Source: Phymorhynchus buccinoides (Eukaryota > Mollusca > Gastropoda > Neogastropoda > Raphitomidae). From it: a DNA stretch of 64,000 nt. Every line of letters starts with the position of its first letter. Position 1 is the stretch's first letter. The stretch spans positions 10,928,602-10,992,601 of the forward strand of contig CM065690.1 in NCBI GenBank assembly GCA_017654935.2. The letters run 5' to 3'. This document shows, piece after piece, positions 8,506 to 17,798 of the stretch. The position numbers and the translations under genes were made by a program. The notes beneath the pieces are model-generated. The model was not told the origin of the DNA. It ran no database searches and was given only the letters and a program-made list of their open reading frames with translations.

Positions 8506-10478
8506 CAGTGGAACCTCCCTTATCAGACCTTCAAAAAGCATTATCCAAAATAAGGTCTTGTAAGTGGAAGGGAGTTGTATAAGGGAGGTAATTTTAACAC
8601 TTACAAAGAAAGGCACTGTCTCAGAGAAGTAGGTCTTATATGGGAGAGGGGTCTTATAATGGGAGGTCTATTTTTAATACTTTACAAGAAGAAGGGCAAT
8701 GTCTAAGGGGACAGAAGGGTTTTTAGGATTCTTATAAGGGAGGGGTCTTGGAGAATAAGGGAGGTAGTTTTTGTTAATACTTACAAAATAAGGGCCATGT
8801 CCTCAGAGAAGTAGGTGCTTATATGGGAGGGGGTTCTAGTAGGGAGGTAATTTTGATACTTACAAAAAAGGGCAATGTCTCAGAGGAAGTAGGTCTTATA
8901 TGGGAGGGGGTATTATAAGGGACGGAATTTTGATACTTACAAAGAAGGGCATATGTCTCAGAGAAGTAGGTCTTACATGAGGGGTCTTGTATGGGAGTAA
9001 TTTTGTACTTACAAAAAAGGGCAATGTCTCAGAGAGAGTAAGGTCTTACATGGGAGGGGTCTTGAGGGACGGTATTTTGATACTTACAAAGAAGGTCCAT
9101 GTCCTCAAGATTAGGTCTTATATACCTGCCTACTGGCTACGTATTGTGGCCATAGCAGCTACGAAAAATAGGCTTTCTACGAGCTACGCAGACTACGTTG
9201 CTACGGAAAACCCAAAGTGCCGCTCCGCATTTTATTTGTCTGTTTCTAAGAGGCAGACGCTGTGTCCGCGCGATAACCTAGTCATTTCGTTTTTTACAAA
9301 GTGACTGCGGCATTGCGTTCTTTATTTTACTTTTCTCTGAAAAAAATGCTGACTCCAGGAGCAAGTAGCGATTTGGGAGATTTTCATAACGAGGAAAAAC
9401 GAACTCCACACACCAAAATAAAAAACATCAGCTTCCACACACGTTTTCCAATAGCTTACACGGAGGAGTGGGTCCTTGCATCGTCAGAAGTCCGAACTCG
9501 GTTGCGAACCAGTGCTCGCTGGCAGTGCGCACCTCGGCATGCGGACTTGCTCTTGATCATGCGTAGCGACGTTGCCGTCCACCGACTTAATCGGCAGAAA
9601 CATGAGCAGTGCGTTTCGGCTCAGGAAGAGCAAAATGTGATTGCGTCGTTTGTGGATGCTACGAAAAAATTATGCCATTGCTACTGAAATTGATATGGTG
9701 CTGGGCTTCTGATTGGGAAATTCCAAGTATGCAGGTCTGTTCTAATATGGAGAGAGGGTCTTATAAGGTAGGTATTTTGATACCAAGAAGGGCAATGTCT
9801 CAGAGAATAGGTCTTTATATGGGAGGGGGTCTTTAAGGAGGTATTTTGATACTTACAAAGAAGTCATGTCTCAGAGAAGTAGGTCTTATATGCTAGGGGT
9901 CGTTTACAGGGATGTAAATTTTAATAAGGGGAGGTAATTTTAATACTTACAAAGAATGGCACTGTAGAAGAGAAGTAGGTCTTATATGGGAGGGGGTCTT
10001 ATAAGGGAGTAATTTTAATACTTACAAAAGAAGGGCAATGTTTCAGAGAAGTAGGTCTATATGGGAGGGGTCTTAGAAGGGAGGTAATTTTGATACTTAC
10101 AAAAAACGGGCGATGTCTCAGAGATGTAGGTCTTATATGGGAGGGGTCTTTAATGGGAGGTAATTTTTGATACTTACAAATAAGGGCAATGTCTCAGAGA
10201 AGTAGGGTCTTATGATGGGAGGGGGTCTATAAGGGAGGTAATTTTGATTCTGACAAAGAAGGGCAATGTCTCAGAGAAGTAGGTCTTATATGGGAGGGGT
10301 CTTATAAGGGAGGTAAATTTTATACTGACAAAGAATGGCACTGTCTCAGAGAAGTAGGTCTTAATATGGGAGGGGGTCTTATAAGGGAGGTAATATTAAA
10401 ACTTACAAAGAAGGGCAAATGTCTCAGAGAAGTAGGTCTTTTATGGGAGGGGGGGGTCTTATAAGGGAGGTTCCACTG
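8506..10478. mobile_element. pogo/Tigger-style MITE expanded by internal tandem repeats
   Basis: The ends are TA-CAGTGGAACCTCCC and GGGAGGTTCCACTG-TA. Relatives elsewhere in the window are 110-180 bp. Here the interior is a long array of a 65-75 bp unit: GGGAGGTAATTTTAATACTTACAAAGAAGGGCAATGTCTCAGAGAAGTAGGTCTTATAT, seen with many small indels roughly 20 times, and interrupted by foreign sequence at 9124-9735. It lies in the large TRPA1 intron between S5 and the pore exon. Confidence 0.8.
9124..9735. mobile_element. Unclassified insertion inside the expanded MITE
   Basis: About 610 bp unrelated to the surrounding array. Its edges read ACCTGCCTAC and GTATGCAGGT, a 10-bp imperfect inverted pair, which suggests a DNA transposon. 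Two open frames of 105 and 128 codons overlap it but resemble nothing I know and are not called as genes. Confidence 0.45.
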
Positions 10479-10599
10479 TAGTCCAGTTGTTACGGTTGCA
10501 TTTCTATTGTGTTGTGTGTGGTCCTTGTCCTGTGTTGTACATGGCCACTAATCAAACTCGTAACTGCAATCCTTGATTTTAATTTTTAGTTAATAAACA

Positions 10600-11055
10600 A
10601 GGGCATCCGCCGAGTGGGCAGCAACGCATTGTGACAATGCAAACCCTTTACAGAACGCATAAAATACATAGCCAAAAATTTGAAGCGATTCTGTTCAGTA
10701 GTTCAGGAGATACAGCTGAACATTTATACAAACATCCTTGCACCATGGTACACCACCACAAAAAAAAAGGAAGCGATTCTGTTCACTAGTTCACGAAAAT
10801 AAAGCTGGGGGGGGAAAATGTACATAGCCCAAAGAAGGAAATTTCGGTTTTCAAGGTCAAAACTTCAAATTCAAGGTCAGCACGGTGTTGATTAACGAAA
10901 AGAAAGCTTCCTTTTCAAGCTGTCGACCCCTCTGCCAATTTTAATCAAAAGTCCACACAGTAGTTTTTAAGATAATCGATACACCACAGACACACAGGAC
11001 AGACAGACAGACACACACAAAAGCCGATCGCAAAACCCCGGCCTATGGCCGGGTA
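10600..11055. repeat. Anonymous dispersed repeat with TTTGAAGCGATTCTGT motif
   Basis: Holds two copies of GAAGCGATTCTGTTCA plus CTAGTTCA or GTAGTTCA (10683, 10771), a CAGACAGACAGACACACACA run and a terminal CCCCGGCCTATGGCCGGG hairpin at 11036-11053. The GAAGCGATTCTGT motif recurs at 38521, and its reverse complement CGAATCGCTTCAAATTTG at 44620 and 44899, all beside CA- or TG-rich DNA. Confidence 0.5.
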
Positions 11056-11059
11056 ATTA

Positions 11060-11265
11060 GGGTTTGCTTCCAGTTAAAAAGCCTCCTGGACAAAGATCCT
11101 AAAATTAGTCAATTAAGATATCAACATGACTGATTGTCATCAAAACCCGTCACAGCTGTGCCGACACACACAAAAACTAACTTGAAAGGACATGCAAGAG
11201 GCCGCAAGGCCTAGATGTCCTCATTGACCTGACCTGACCTGCTTCACCTGACCTTTCAAGTTGTT
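11060..11265 (+). mobile_element. LINE 3' end with TGACC pentamer tail
   Basis: With small frame changes the start reads SLLDKDPKI-QLRYQHD and a stop, the end of a non-LTR retrotransposon reverse transcriptase. It is followed by AAGAGGCCGCAAGGCCTAGATGTCC and a GACCT/TGACC tail. The minus-strand copy at 17245-17545 has the same protein end, hairpin and tail. It ends about 20 bp before the TRPA1 pore exon. Confidence 0.7.
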
Positions 11266-11283
11266 TCCCTTTCTCCTCCGCAG

Positions 11284-11466
11284 GTTGCCTTTGAGAACGT
11301 GCCGAAAGCGCTGATCAAGACGTCGGTGATGATGATCGGGGAGTTTGAGTTTGACTCCATCTTCAACACGGATGATGCAGAACACCAGGTCCTGTACTCG
11401 GAAGTCAGCTACATCCTCTTCATCGCCTTCCTCATCATCATGTCCATCCTCCTCATGAACTTGCTG
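11284..11466 (+). CDS. TRPA1: TRPA1-like channel, pore helix and S6 exon
   Basis: 61 codons, phase 0 at both ends, between CCTCCGCAG and GTCAGT. It begins VAFENVPKALIKTSVMMIG, followed by EFEFDSIF: the pore helix and the selectivity-filter region, where human TRPA1 has MMLGDINY. After an acidic loop (NTDDAEHQ) comes the S6 helix VSYILFIAFLIIMSILLMNL, which lines the gate. MNLL joins directly to VGLAVDDI of the next exon, as in MNLLIGLAVGDI of human TRPA1. The exon is intact, with no frame problem, and is the best single piece of evidence for the gene. Acidic residues at the filter fit a Ca2+-permeable pore (inference). Confidence 0.93.
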
Positions 11467-11520
11467 GTCAGTGTTGGCTCGTGTGTGTCGTGTCGTGTGG
11501 TGTGTGTGTGTGTGTGTCAG

Positions 11521-11750
11521 CAGGACCTGTTTACTCTACTCTTTTCGAGTAGTATTCTACTCAAGTTGGGATCTCTACTACTCTTCAAACTTGAAAATGA
11601 TGCTAGATTCTACTCGTTTTCAGTGAATGTTGTTTGATGGTTTAATAATGAATAAAACTACACAATCTTGCACCACATCTTGCACAAAAACTACTCATTT
11701 CAGATATCCAGGACTACTCAAGACTTGTGTAGGGGGTAAAAACAGGTCCG
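11521..11750. mobile_element. hAT-like MITE (CAGACCTGTTTAC family)
   Basis: Ends are CAGGACCTGTTTACTCTACT and GGGGTAAAAACAGGTCCG. The interior is TTTTCGAGTAGTATTCTACTCAA, then CTACTACTCTTCAAA, and so on. It is nearly the same as 11936-12055 but longer by an internal segment. Confidence 0.7.
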
Positions 11751-11935
11751 GGGTCCACAGTGTGGTGTGTGTGTGTGTTGTGTGTGTGTGGTGTGTGTGT
11801 GTGAGGGGTCGCTAAGGTCTTTTTTTTTTTGAGAAACGGGAGTGCTATTTTCAAGTCTTTGAATATTGGCTTTGGTCTGTGAAAATTGTCAAATGGTTTG
11901 TGAAAACGTCATACAGAAGCAATTTAATTTGACAT

Positions 11936-12055
11936 CAGATCTGTTTACTCTACTATTTTCGAGTAGTATTCTACTAAATTTTGACCTCTACTACTCTTCA
12001 AAATTGAAAACAATGCTAGATTCTACTCATTTTCGTGTAGGGGGTAAACAGGTCT
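11936..12055. mobile_element. hAT-like MITE, short internal-deletion form
   Basis: Starts ATCTGTTTACTCTACT, ends GGGGTAAACAGGTCTG, and lacks about 105 bp of the 11521 copy. Both sit within 500 bp in one TRPA1 intron. TG-rich microsatellite lies between and after them. Confidence 0.7.
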
Positions 12056-12469
12056 GGGTGTGTGTGTGTGTGAAAAGGGGTCTAAGAAACGACTTGAGAA
12101 AACGTTTTTGGAAACATATTACAAGCTCTGGTCTGATTCGTAATTTAAGCAAATTCTTTTAGCCAAACTTTAATGGGCCAATCAACTACAAGAAATGTAT
12201 TAACCCCGTACAAGTCACTTGGTAGATTTCACCGACAAAATCTCGTGTATGCGTGTGTCCAAACAAATGTGAGATTGTCTTTCAAACCGACTATTTTTTG
12301 TTTAGGGAAAGAATCTTAGTGAACCTTGATGATCCTTTTAGCGGGCGGGTCCGGCATTGGCGAGACACCCCGCTTACTAAGTGTTGGATATATTGCATTC
12401 AGAACTTTCCAGTTTGTAATATTCATGATGGTGTGAACACTAACTCCCCCCTGGGTAGGATTGATGGGA

Positions 12470-13030
12470 AATCGGAATGTGTCGGCTGTACGCAGCGGGG
12501 AGACCCAGTGAAAACTGAAAACCGGACACACACGTACCTTACCCAGTATGGCCATATGACCTGGGAACGGCAGAAGAAGAAGAAGAAGAAGAAGAAGAAG
12601 ACCGCCGATCCATAAGGTAGAAACTAACCTGGGAATTGGTGGTATGATGGATCGAAGGAGGGAGATGGAGTTGAGCTTTCAAGCCTAGCTATTTGTCAGA
12701 ACTGAAGACAGGGGCTGCACTGAGAAGTGTCTTTCTTGTTCAGTAGATGATGACAGATCACAACAGTTCAGATGAAGGGGGGAGAGAGGGGGAGTGAGTG
12801 CTAAGGAGCTAGGCTCGAAAACTCCATCTCCCTCCTTCGACCCATCACACCACCAATTCCCAGGTTAGTTTCGACCTTTTGGATCGGCAGTCTTCTTCTT
12901 CTTCTTCTTCTTCTTCTTCTTCTTCTGCATTCCCAGGCCATATGGCCATAATGAGTAAGGTACGTATGTGTCCAGTTTTCAGTTTTCACTGGTCTCCCCG
13001 CTGCGTACAGCCGACGCATTCCGATTTCGG
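12470..13030. repeat. Long inverted repeat, arms about 220 bp
   Basis: The left arm (12470-12695) carries the 3' part of the TCGGAATGTGTCGGCTGTACG family with a GAA run, then CCGATCCATAAGGTAGAAACTAACCTGGGAATTGG and TCCCTC-complement sequence. The right arm (12808-13030) is its reverse complement: GAGCTAGGCTCGAAAACTCC, CCAATTCCCAGGTTAGTTTC, TTC run, CGCTGCGTACAGCCGACGCATTCC. The spacer is about 110 bp. It could be a head-to-head duplication of one retroelement copy and would fold into a large hairpin in TRPA1 pre-mRNA. Confidence 0.75.
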
Positions 13031-13048
13031 AGGGAGCTCAAAGGAGAA

Positions 13049-13086
<38 letters not shown>

Positions 13087-13245
13087 AGGCAGGAGAAATG
13101 GGCCAATAAGTCAGAAAGGATAGTAGATGACAGAATGCAAAGGGAAAAGGCACATTCAAAGACAGTGGCAGATTAGAGGAAAGTTACAAGCACAGCACTT
13201 CCAGAAGGTGGGGGAACTGGAGGCACGAGGCATCCACCCACTGCC
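12893..13245 (-). mobile_element. SINE-like dispersed repeat (GAA-tailed family), near full length
   Basis: On the minus strand the order is: GTGGATGCCTCGTGCCTCC, CCCCCACCTTCTGGAAG, TTGTAACTTTCCTCTAATCTG, TTTGACTCTGCC-type block, CTATCCTTTCTGACTTATTGG, an A run (poly-T here), GAGCTCCCTCCGAAATCGG, GCAGCGGGGAGACCAG, GGCCATATGGCCTGGGAATGC, GAAGAAG tail. Other copies are at 12471, 16988, 23035, 25243, 28238, 42634, 46115 and 59255. The GAA-type tail suggests retroposition; no Pol III boxes were identified. Confidence 0.65.
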
Positions 13246-13572
13246 CCAGGATCGGCAGTCAACGAGTCATTTTTTGGCTCACTATAGTCTATAGTATGAT
13301 AGTTGTTGGGTGTGTGTGTATGTGGGTGTGTGTGTGTGTGTTGCGTCCGTGGTCTAATCTCCAAACTTTAACGTTGGCATTTTCTCGGGAAATAGAAGGC
13401 ATACATTGTTCAAACTGTGCACACATATAGATGTCTATGCAAGCTTTCAAACAATAATGATTTGAATAATTAAAACACTTAAAACAACACTGTAAACAGA
13501 TAACATTTTAGATTAGTGGGTTAGAGAGTATTCAACAGGCAACATGAGTTAAGAAACTCATCAACACTGAAA

Positions 13573-13642
13573 GCCTCGATAGCTCATTGGTAGAGAGTCT
13601 GTCTGTCATGCCATTGTTCTGGGTCCGATTCTCGGCATGGGC
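13573..13642 (+). repeat. tRNA-like SINE head
   Basis: 70 bp with an A-box-like TAGCTCATTGGTAGAGAGTC and a B-box-like GGGTCCGATTCTC at tRNA spacing. The ends GCCTCGA and TCGGCATGGGC pair only partly. It is followed at once by a T-rich run to 13725, so a tRNA-derived SINE fragment is more likely than a functional tRNA gene. Confidence 0.55.
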
Positions 13643-13643
13643 A

Positions 13644-13666
13644 TTTTTTTATTTTTTTTTCTTTTT

Positions 13667-13725
<59 letters not shown>
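13644..13725. repeat. Poly-T tract
   Basis: About 80 bp, nearly all T, probably the reverse of a retroelement poly-A tail or a slippage product. The length is likely unreliable in the assembly. Confidence 0.9.
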
Positions 13726-13727
<2 letters not shown>

Positions 13728-13923
13728 TTGTATCCATTAACGATAGTTTCATTTGTACTTAAAAAATTTATTGGCAAATCTTGTACTTTAGACACCCCCC
13801 TCAATCTTTGTTTGTTGTTGTCCCACATGTTCGTATTCGAGTGAGCCTTGAAGGCTTTTCCTCTTGTTCATCATTTATGATGGTGTGTGTGTGGTGTGTG
13901 TGTGTGTGTGTGTGTGTGTACAG

Positions 13924-13992
13924 GTTGGTTTGGCTGTCGACGACATCAAGGCAGTACAGGAGCGGTCCGCCCTGAAACGTATGGCAATGCAG
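13924..13992 (+). CDS. TRPA1: TRPA1-like channel, TRP-like helix exon
   Basis: 23 codons between GTGTACAG and GTAACG: VGLAVDDIKAVQERSALKRM, AMQ. This matches IGLAVGDIAEVQKHASLKRI, AMQ of human TRPA1, the TRP-like amphipathic helix just after S6 that couples the cytoplasmic domain to the gate. Phase 0 at both ends, no frame problem. A TG microsatellite abuts the acceptor (13883-13919) and supplies a poor but usable pyrimidine tract. Confidence 0.92.
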
Positions 13993-14725
13993 GTAACGCA
14001 CATCTCAACGACAGCTTTCAATAATTACCTACTTGAAACCCCCCCCCACAAAAACAACAAAAAAACGCATTGGACTGTAGAGGGGAAGTTTGATTTTGAT
14101 TTTGATCTGGGTTTTTTTGTGCTCATTTCGTTGCCCGCTTTTTACTCTTTTTGCTATATTTGCTGTTTTCTTGTTTGTCTGTGTTGATAAAAGGCGCATT
14201 CGCCGAAATATCCAGTAGTTTTGTTTTGTCTCTTGTGAATAAAATAAACGTCACTTTACACTTGTCGTGCAGTTGTCTGTTTGTTTGTTGTGTATTACCT
14301 ACTTGAGTTGAAAGGTCACTGCTGTTCAGGGAGGGACGCTTATTTTATCTATATATTTTTAGAAGTTTTTTTTGTTTTTTTTAAAGCCATCTGAAGTTTA
14401 CCATAAGTAACCTTTCACAATTAACAGTCAAGAATAATGTTGTAGTATGTTTGGAAGTAAGTTATATTCGTTTGCCGTTGCTAGATTTTCACTCATGGGC
14501 GGTTTTATGTATGTTTGCGATATTCAGTGTATTGTTTAACCCTTTCGACGCCAGCCATTTTTCAGCCAAAAATTACCATTAAACTTCAACTGGGTAGAAA
14601 TATCTGCAATATTGCTAATTCCTCTGTGACATGTATAACATGAGGCCTATCCTTACCTCCCAAAATTAAGAAAACAGGGTCTTTGGATAACAGGCCCTGA
14701 TTTAATGCCTTTTAGTGACATGGGG

Positions 14726-15296
14726 AGTAATTCATAGCGGCTACGTTGACTATGTCAGACGTTTGACGCGACGTCTGAACTATCCACGTCTGAACTATCC
14801 GAGCAGTGTAGTCGCGATTCACAGGTCAGACGTCAGCTTTAGACTTCATACGTCGGAACTACTTCGGAATTCCCCGATAATGCTGACATGTGCGCATGCG
14901 CTATACTTTCTTCCGCGCGACGCAGAGGAAAACAACCGGTGCGCGAGGCAGAGACTGCTAGGCCTAGCCTATGTGAGAGGCAGTGTGTGAGTGTGTGTGT
15001 GTGTTGGAAAGGAATGTAGGCCCTAGCTAGTTTTGCCTAGGCCTAGCAGTACGCTTATAAGATATAGTTAGTATTGTTTCCACTCTCTCTTGCATCAAAT
15101 TTAGGATGTGGTATAAGCTAAAATAATTAAATAACAAATTTTGTGTAGGGTGTGTGAGTGATAATAGACTAGCAGTAACAGCCTAACAGAATAGAAAGTT
15201 CAAATGACCTCTCTCTCTCACACACATGCGGCGCATGCACATACGCATACACACACGCCCGCAAGCACACGCACGCACACGCACGCACACACACGC

Positions 15297-15339
<43 letters not shown>

Positions 15340-15745
15340 CGAGACATGCGAGTCCGCCATGAAGCATGCACGCTTTCAATGTAGGCCTACTGACGGCTTG
15401 GTTTTTGTCATGCTGTAGCATGAATCATCTTCAAAAACAACTTTTTAAGTGTTGCATGAGTTTTTTTCTATCGCAGATATGTACTTTCATGCCAACATAC
15501 ACACCCAATTTAGCAATAAACCGAATAAATCACCGCCTTTTCATCTCCCAATCTCGACCGTAGTTCAGACGTACAGCTCCTAGTCTGCCGAATTCGCTTG
15601 ACTAAATTTTAGCCCTTTAGTTCGCCCGTACGCCGAAGGTTTTAGGTCAGTCAGGCCCCATGAATTGCAACTTTCCCTGGAAAGTGCAGACGTTTCCGCG
15701 TACGTTAGACGTACGCGCGTACGTACGCCCCATGAATAGGACCCA
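14726..15745. mobile_element. About 1-kb unclassified element nested in a MITE
   Basis: It interrupts the piggyBac-like MITE within CATGGG, which appears on both sides and may be a 6-bp target duplication. Its ends AATTCATAGCGGCTACG and CGTACGCCCCATGAATAGG are an imperfect inverted pair. The interior repeats ACGTCTGAACTATCC and ACGTACG-type motifs and includes a CA/CG microsatellite at 15225-15335. No transposase frame was recognised. Confidence 0.55.
15225..15335. repeat. CA/CG alternating microsatellite
   Basis: About 110 bp of CACACA interspersed with CGCACGCACACG. Cys/Val-rich or His/Thr-rich open frames across it are artefacts. Confidence 0.9.
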
Positions 15746-15806
15746 TGGGTATTAAACCATTGTGGTGCATAAATGCGACATTGGCGGTGAAAGGGTTTTT
15801 ACCATA

Positions 15807-16000
15807 AGGCCGGATTCACATTACACGCGTAAGTTCCGTATGGAAAACCCTAAATAAGTGGAAGAAAGAAGGATACAAGTTTACACATATAGGGGAAATT
15901 CGGACATGTGCGGAAGTCTTTTCCCTTCTTTGTTTCACTTATTTATGGTTTGCGCACGGGTTTCCGCATGGGATATCCGCTTATGTGTGCAACACGGCCT
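15807..16000. mobile_element. MITE with GGCCGGATTCACA ends
   Basis: Starts GGCCGGATTCACATTA and ends ACACGGCC-TAA. Internal landmarks are AAGTTCCGTATGGAAAACCC, ATAAGTGGAAGAAAGAAGGA and TTTCCGCATGGGATATCCGC. Copies are at 20744-20937 and 43993-44187, each about 195 bp. It sits only 11 bp after the split piggyBac-like MITE. Confidence 0.7.
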
Positions 16001-16204
16001 AAATCTGACGGAAAAAATATATCACAAATACTATAAAGAACATGTAGCCAGAATATTTGATATGGGACATGCTTGGTGTGGTTTTTATCTCAGATTTCTT
16101 GATTCAGTGTTTTAACATAACAGCTTGATTTTGTGTTTTTTAAATGGCTGTGATGTGTTGAGGGGGGGCCTGGGGGGGGAGATCTAAAGAACAAGTGTGT
16201 TAGA

Positions 16205-16300
16205 TTCTGCGACCTGACAAGCCAAGACGTGGCTGCGAATTGGGATTCGGAATGAGCGGCGTGGGAGCAACGCCACTGTACGGCCTAGAAGATGGGGACA
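16205..16300. repeat. Short dispersed repeat, pair with 53482-53574
   Basis: TCTGCGACCTGACAAGCCAAGACGTGGCTGCGAATTGGGATTCGGAATGA, GGAGCAACGCC and AGAAGATGGGGAC recur with few changes near 53.5 kb. Family unknown. Confidence 0.6.
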
Positions 16301-16493
16301 GCAAAAACTTTTTTTTTTTTTAAAGTGTGCTGCCAAAGCGGCAAAAATTGTCCCTCCGTTTCCCTTCGCAGCCCTCACAGTCATACATACACCGAGCGAC
16401 AGACCCCCCCACCATTTTTGCCCCAACCCCTTTGCATCCTTTGTGTACATTTCAAAATATATCCCCACTGCATTCCTTTGACTTATTGTTAGG

Positions 16494-16719
16494 TATTAAG
16501 TACTTCATAGTCACAGAGGCATCTCTCTGAAATTTGGGTTGCTCCCACCTGGAGAGCGCGTCGTAGCCAGAGGCGCGCCACCCATTTTGTTTTGTTTTGG
16601 GCATGCGATTTTTGTGTGACTGATGAAGAAGGAGGGGGGGGTCGGGGGATACATTTGGACCAAATGACAACTTTTTCTTTGCCACTGGGAGTAACGTGTG
16701 CTAAGTGCATGGGCACATG

Positions 16720-16750
<31 letters not shown>

Positions 16751-16838
16751 CGTAAGGTCTAAATCCCCTGCTCCCAGGTTCGAACTCTGGGATTACTTGA
16801 CACGAGGCGAATGCGTTACCTCTGTGCCACTCTACACC
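16494..16838 (-). repeat. tRNA-derived SINE, family S1
   Basis: Read on the minus strand it begins with AGGTGTAGAGTGGCACAGAGGTAACGCATTCGCC (A box) and AGAGTTCGAACC (B box). It goes on through CGGTCTTTCAGATGAG and GCACTTAGCACACGTTAC, and ends GAGATGCCTCTGTGACTAT plus an AAGTACTTAATACC-like tail. Relatives are at 23388, 36410, 47178, 54100, 57778 and 61925. Confidence 0.75.
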
Positions 16839-16987
16839 TCAATGAGCACAACCCTCATGGCAGATTTGAAGGGAGGTGCGAAGAGTGCATGCATGCTTGT
16901 GTCTGTGAGGTTGAGGGTGAAGGCCCATTGATGCATGCATGCTGCGTGCATCAGGCATCAGACTTGTACAAGGTCCAATCCTCTTGA

Positions 16988-17105
16988 TTACCATGGAAAA
17001 AGGCAGAGTCAAAGAGAGTGGCAGATTAGAGGAAGTTACAAGCACAGAACTTCCAGAAGGTGGGGGAACTATTTTTACGAAAAGACCCCCCCCCGGTATC
17101 CTCAC
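16988..17105 (-). repeat. Partial copy of the GAA-tailed SINE-like family
   Basis: GTCAAAGAGAGTGGCAGATTAGAGGAAGTTACAAGCACAGAACTTCCAGAAGG, then GGGGGAACTATTTTTACGAAAAG and GGTATCCTCACAGGGG. It is the 5' half only, as seen on the minus strand. Confidence 0.65.
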
Positions 17106-17111
17106 AGGGGA

Positions 17112-17231
17112 GGTATCGCCTTATAAACGAGGGCGCCTTTTTCTTTAATTTTGTTTCCTCAGATTTGTCTTGAAAATTGCCCTATTCGCCTTAATACACA
17201 CAAGCGCCTACTGATCCGAAGAATACTGTAA
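17112..17231. repeat. Decayed CGGACTATAAGGCG-family MITE
   Basis: GTATCGCCTTATAAACGAGGGCGCC at the left and AGCGCCTACTGATCCGAAGAATACTGTA at the right resemble the ends of the 45567-45705 element. Confidence 0.5.
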
Positions 17232-17244
17232 TTCGACAAAAATA

Positions 17245-17545
17245 GGTCAGGTCAGGTCAGGTCAGGTCAGAGAAATGAGGACAACTAGGCCTCGCGGCCT
17301 CTTAATGTGTCCTTTCTGATTATTTGTATTCTTTTTCATGATTGGCATGACTAGGACGCTTTTAGATGTGTTAATCATATACACATTTCAATTGTTGAAT
17401 CTTGGGGTCTTTATCGAGGAGGTTTTTAAAACTGATTACGGTTAGGTGCCAATTTAATACGTGCTGGAAGAGAATTCCAGTATTTAGTGACTCCATTACT
17501 AAAGAAATTGTTTCTAATGTTAGTTCTGCTGTTTAGTCAACAACA
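17245..17545 (-). mobile_element. LINE reverse transcriptase C-terminus and 3' tail
   Basis: The minus strand reads SRTNIRNNFFSNGVTKYWNS, LPARIKLAPNRNQF, then (one frame change) KNLLDKDPKI-like sequence, a stop, AGAGGCCGCGAGGCCTAG and a TGACC pentamer tail of five copies. This is the typical end of a non-LTR retrotransposon ORF2 (WNSLP motif). Its truncated 5' end lies about 45 bp before the TRPA1 exon at 17588. Confidence 0.75.
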
Positions 17546-17587
17546 AACCCAACCTAATCTCTTACTGATAGAAAATGATGTTCCCAG

Positions 17588-17767
17588 GTGGAGCTGGCTC
17601 TGGACGTGGAGCGGGTGATCCCCGACTTCATTCGGCGCAAGGCCTTCATCAAGCGCAAGACCATCAAGCCTAATTTGCATATGCGCAGCAACCCCATCGC
17701 CCGCTTCTTCGTGACCCAGTCGGGCCTGACCACCAAGGCTTTGCAGGAGCACCTCAATCCTGAACTG
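17588..17767 (+). CDS. TRPA1: TRPA1-like channel, post-TRP cytoplasmic exon
   Basis: 60 codons between TTCCCAG and GTGAGT, phase 0 at both ends. It starts VELALDVERVIPDFIRRKAF, is strongly basic (FIKRKTIKPNLHMRSNPI) and ends TKALQEHLNPEL. In human TRPA1 the stretch after AMQ is VELHTSLEKKLPLWFLRKVD followed by a basic region ending in a proline-rich segment, so order and composition agree. It lies in the cytoplasmic C-terminal region that binds polyphosphates in the family; the basic patch is compatible with that (inference). No frame problem. Confidence 0.88.
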
Positions 17768-17798
17768 GTGAGTCTGATAAAAAATTCTTTTTTTTGTA

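Larger units (their letters stand above)
14540..15795. mobile_element. piggyBac-like MITE (TTAA family) split by an insertion
   Basis: Left end TTAA-CCCTTTCGACGCCAGCC; right end TTGGCGGTGAAAGGG. The family interior (ATTTTTCAGCCAAAAATTACC, GGTCTTTGGATAACAGGCCC, GCCTTTTAGTGACATGGG) stops at about 14725 and resumes at about 15746 with TATTAAACCATTGTGGTGC. Confidence 0.75.

Noticed and set aside
11036..11060. Helitron 3' end
   Set aside because: The CCGGCCTATGGCCGG hairpin is present, but the expected CTRR terminus and a matching 5' TC end were not found.
13573..13642. Functional tRNA gene
   Set aside because: Boxes are present but acceptor-stem pairing is weak and a T-rich tail follows, typical of a SINE head.
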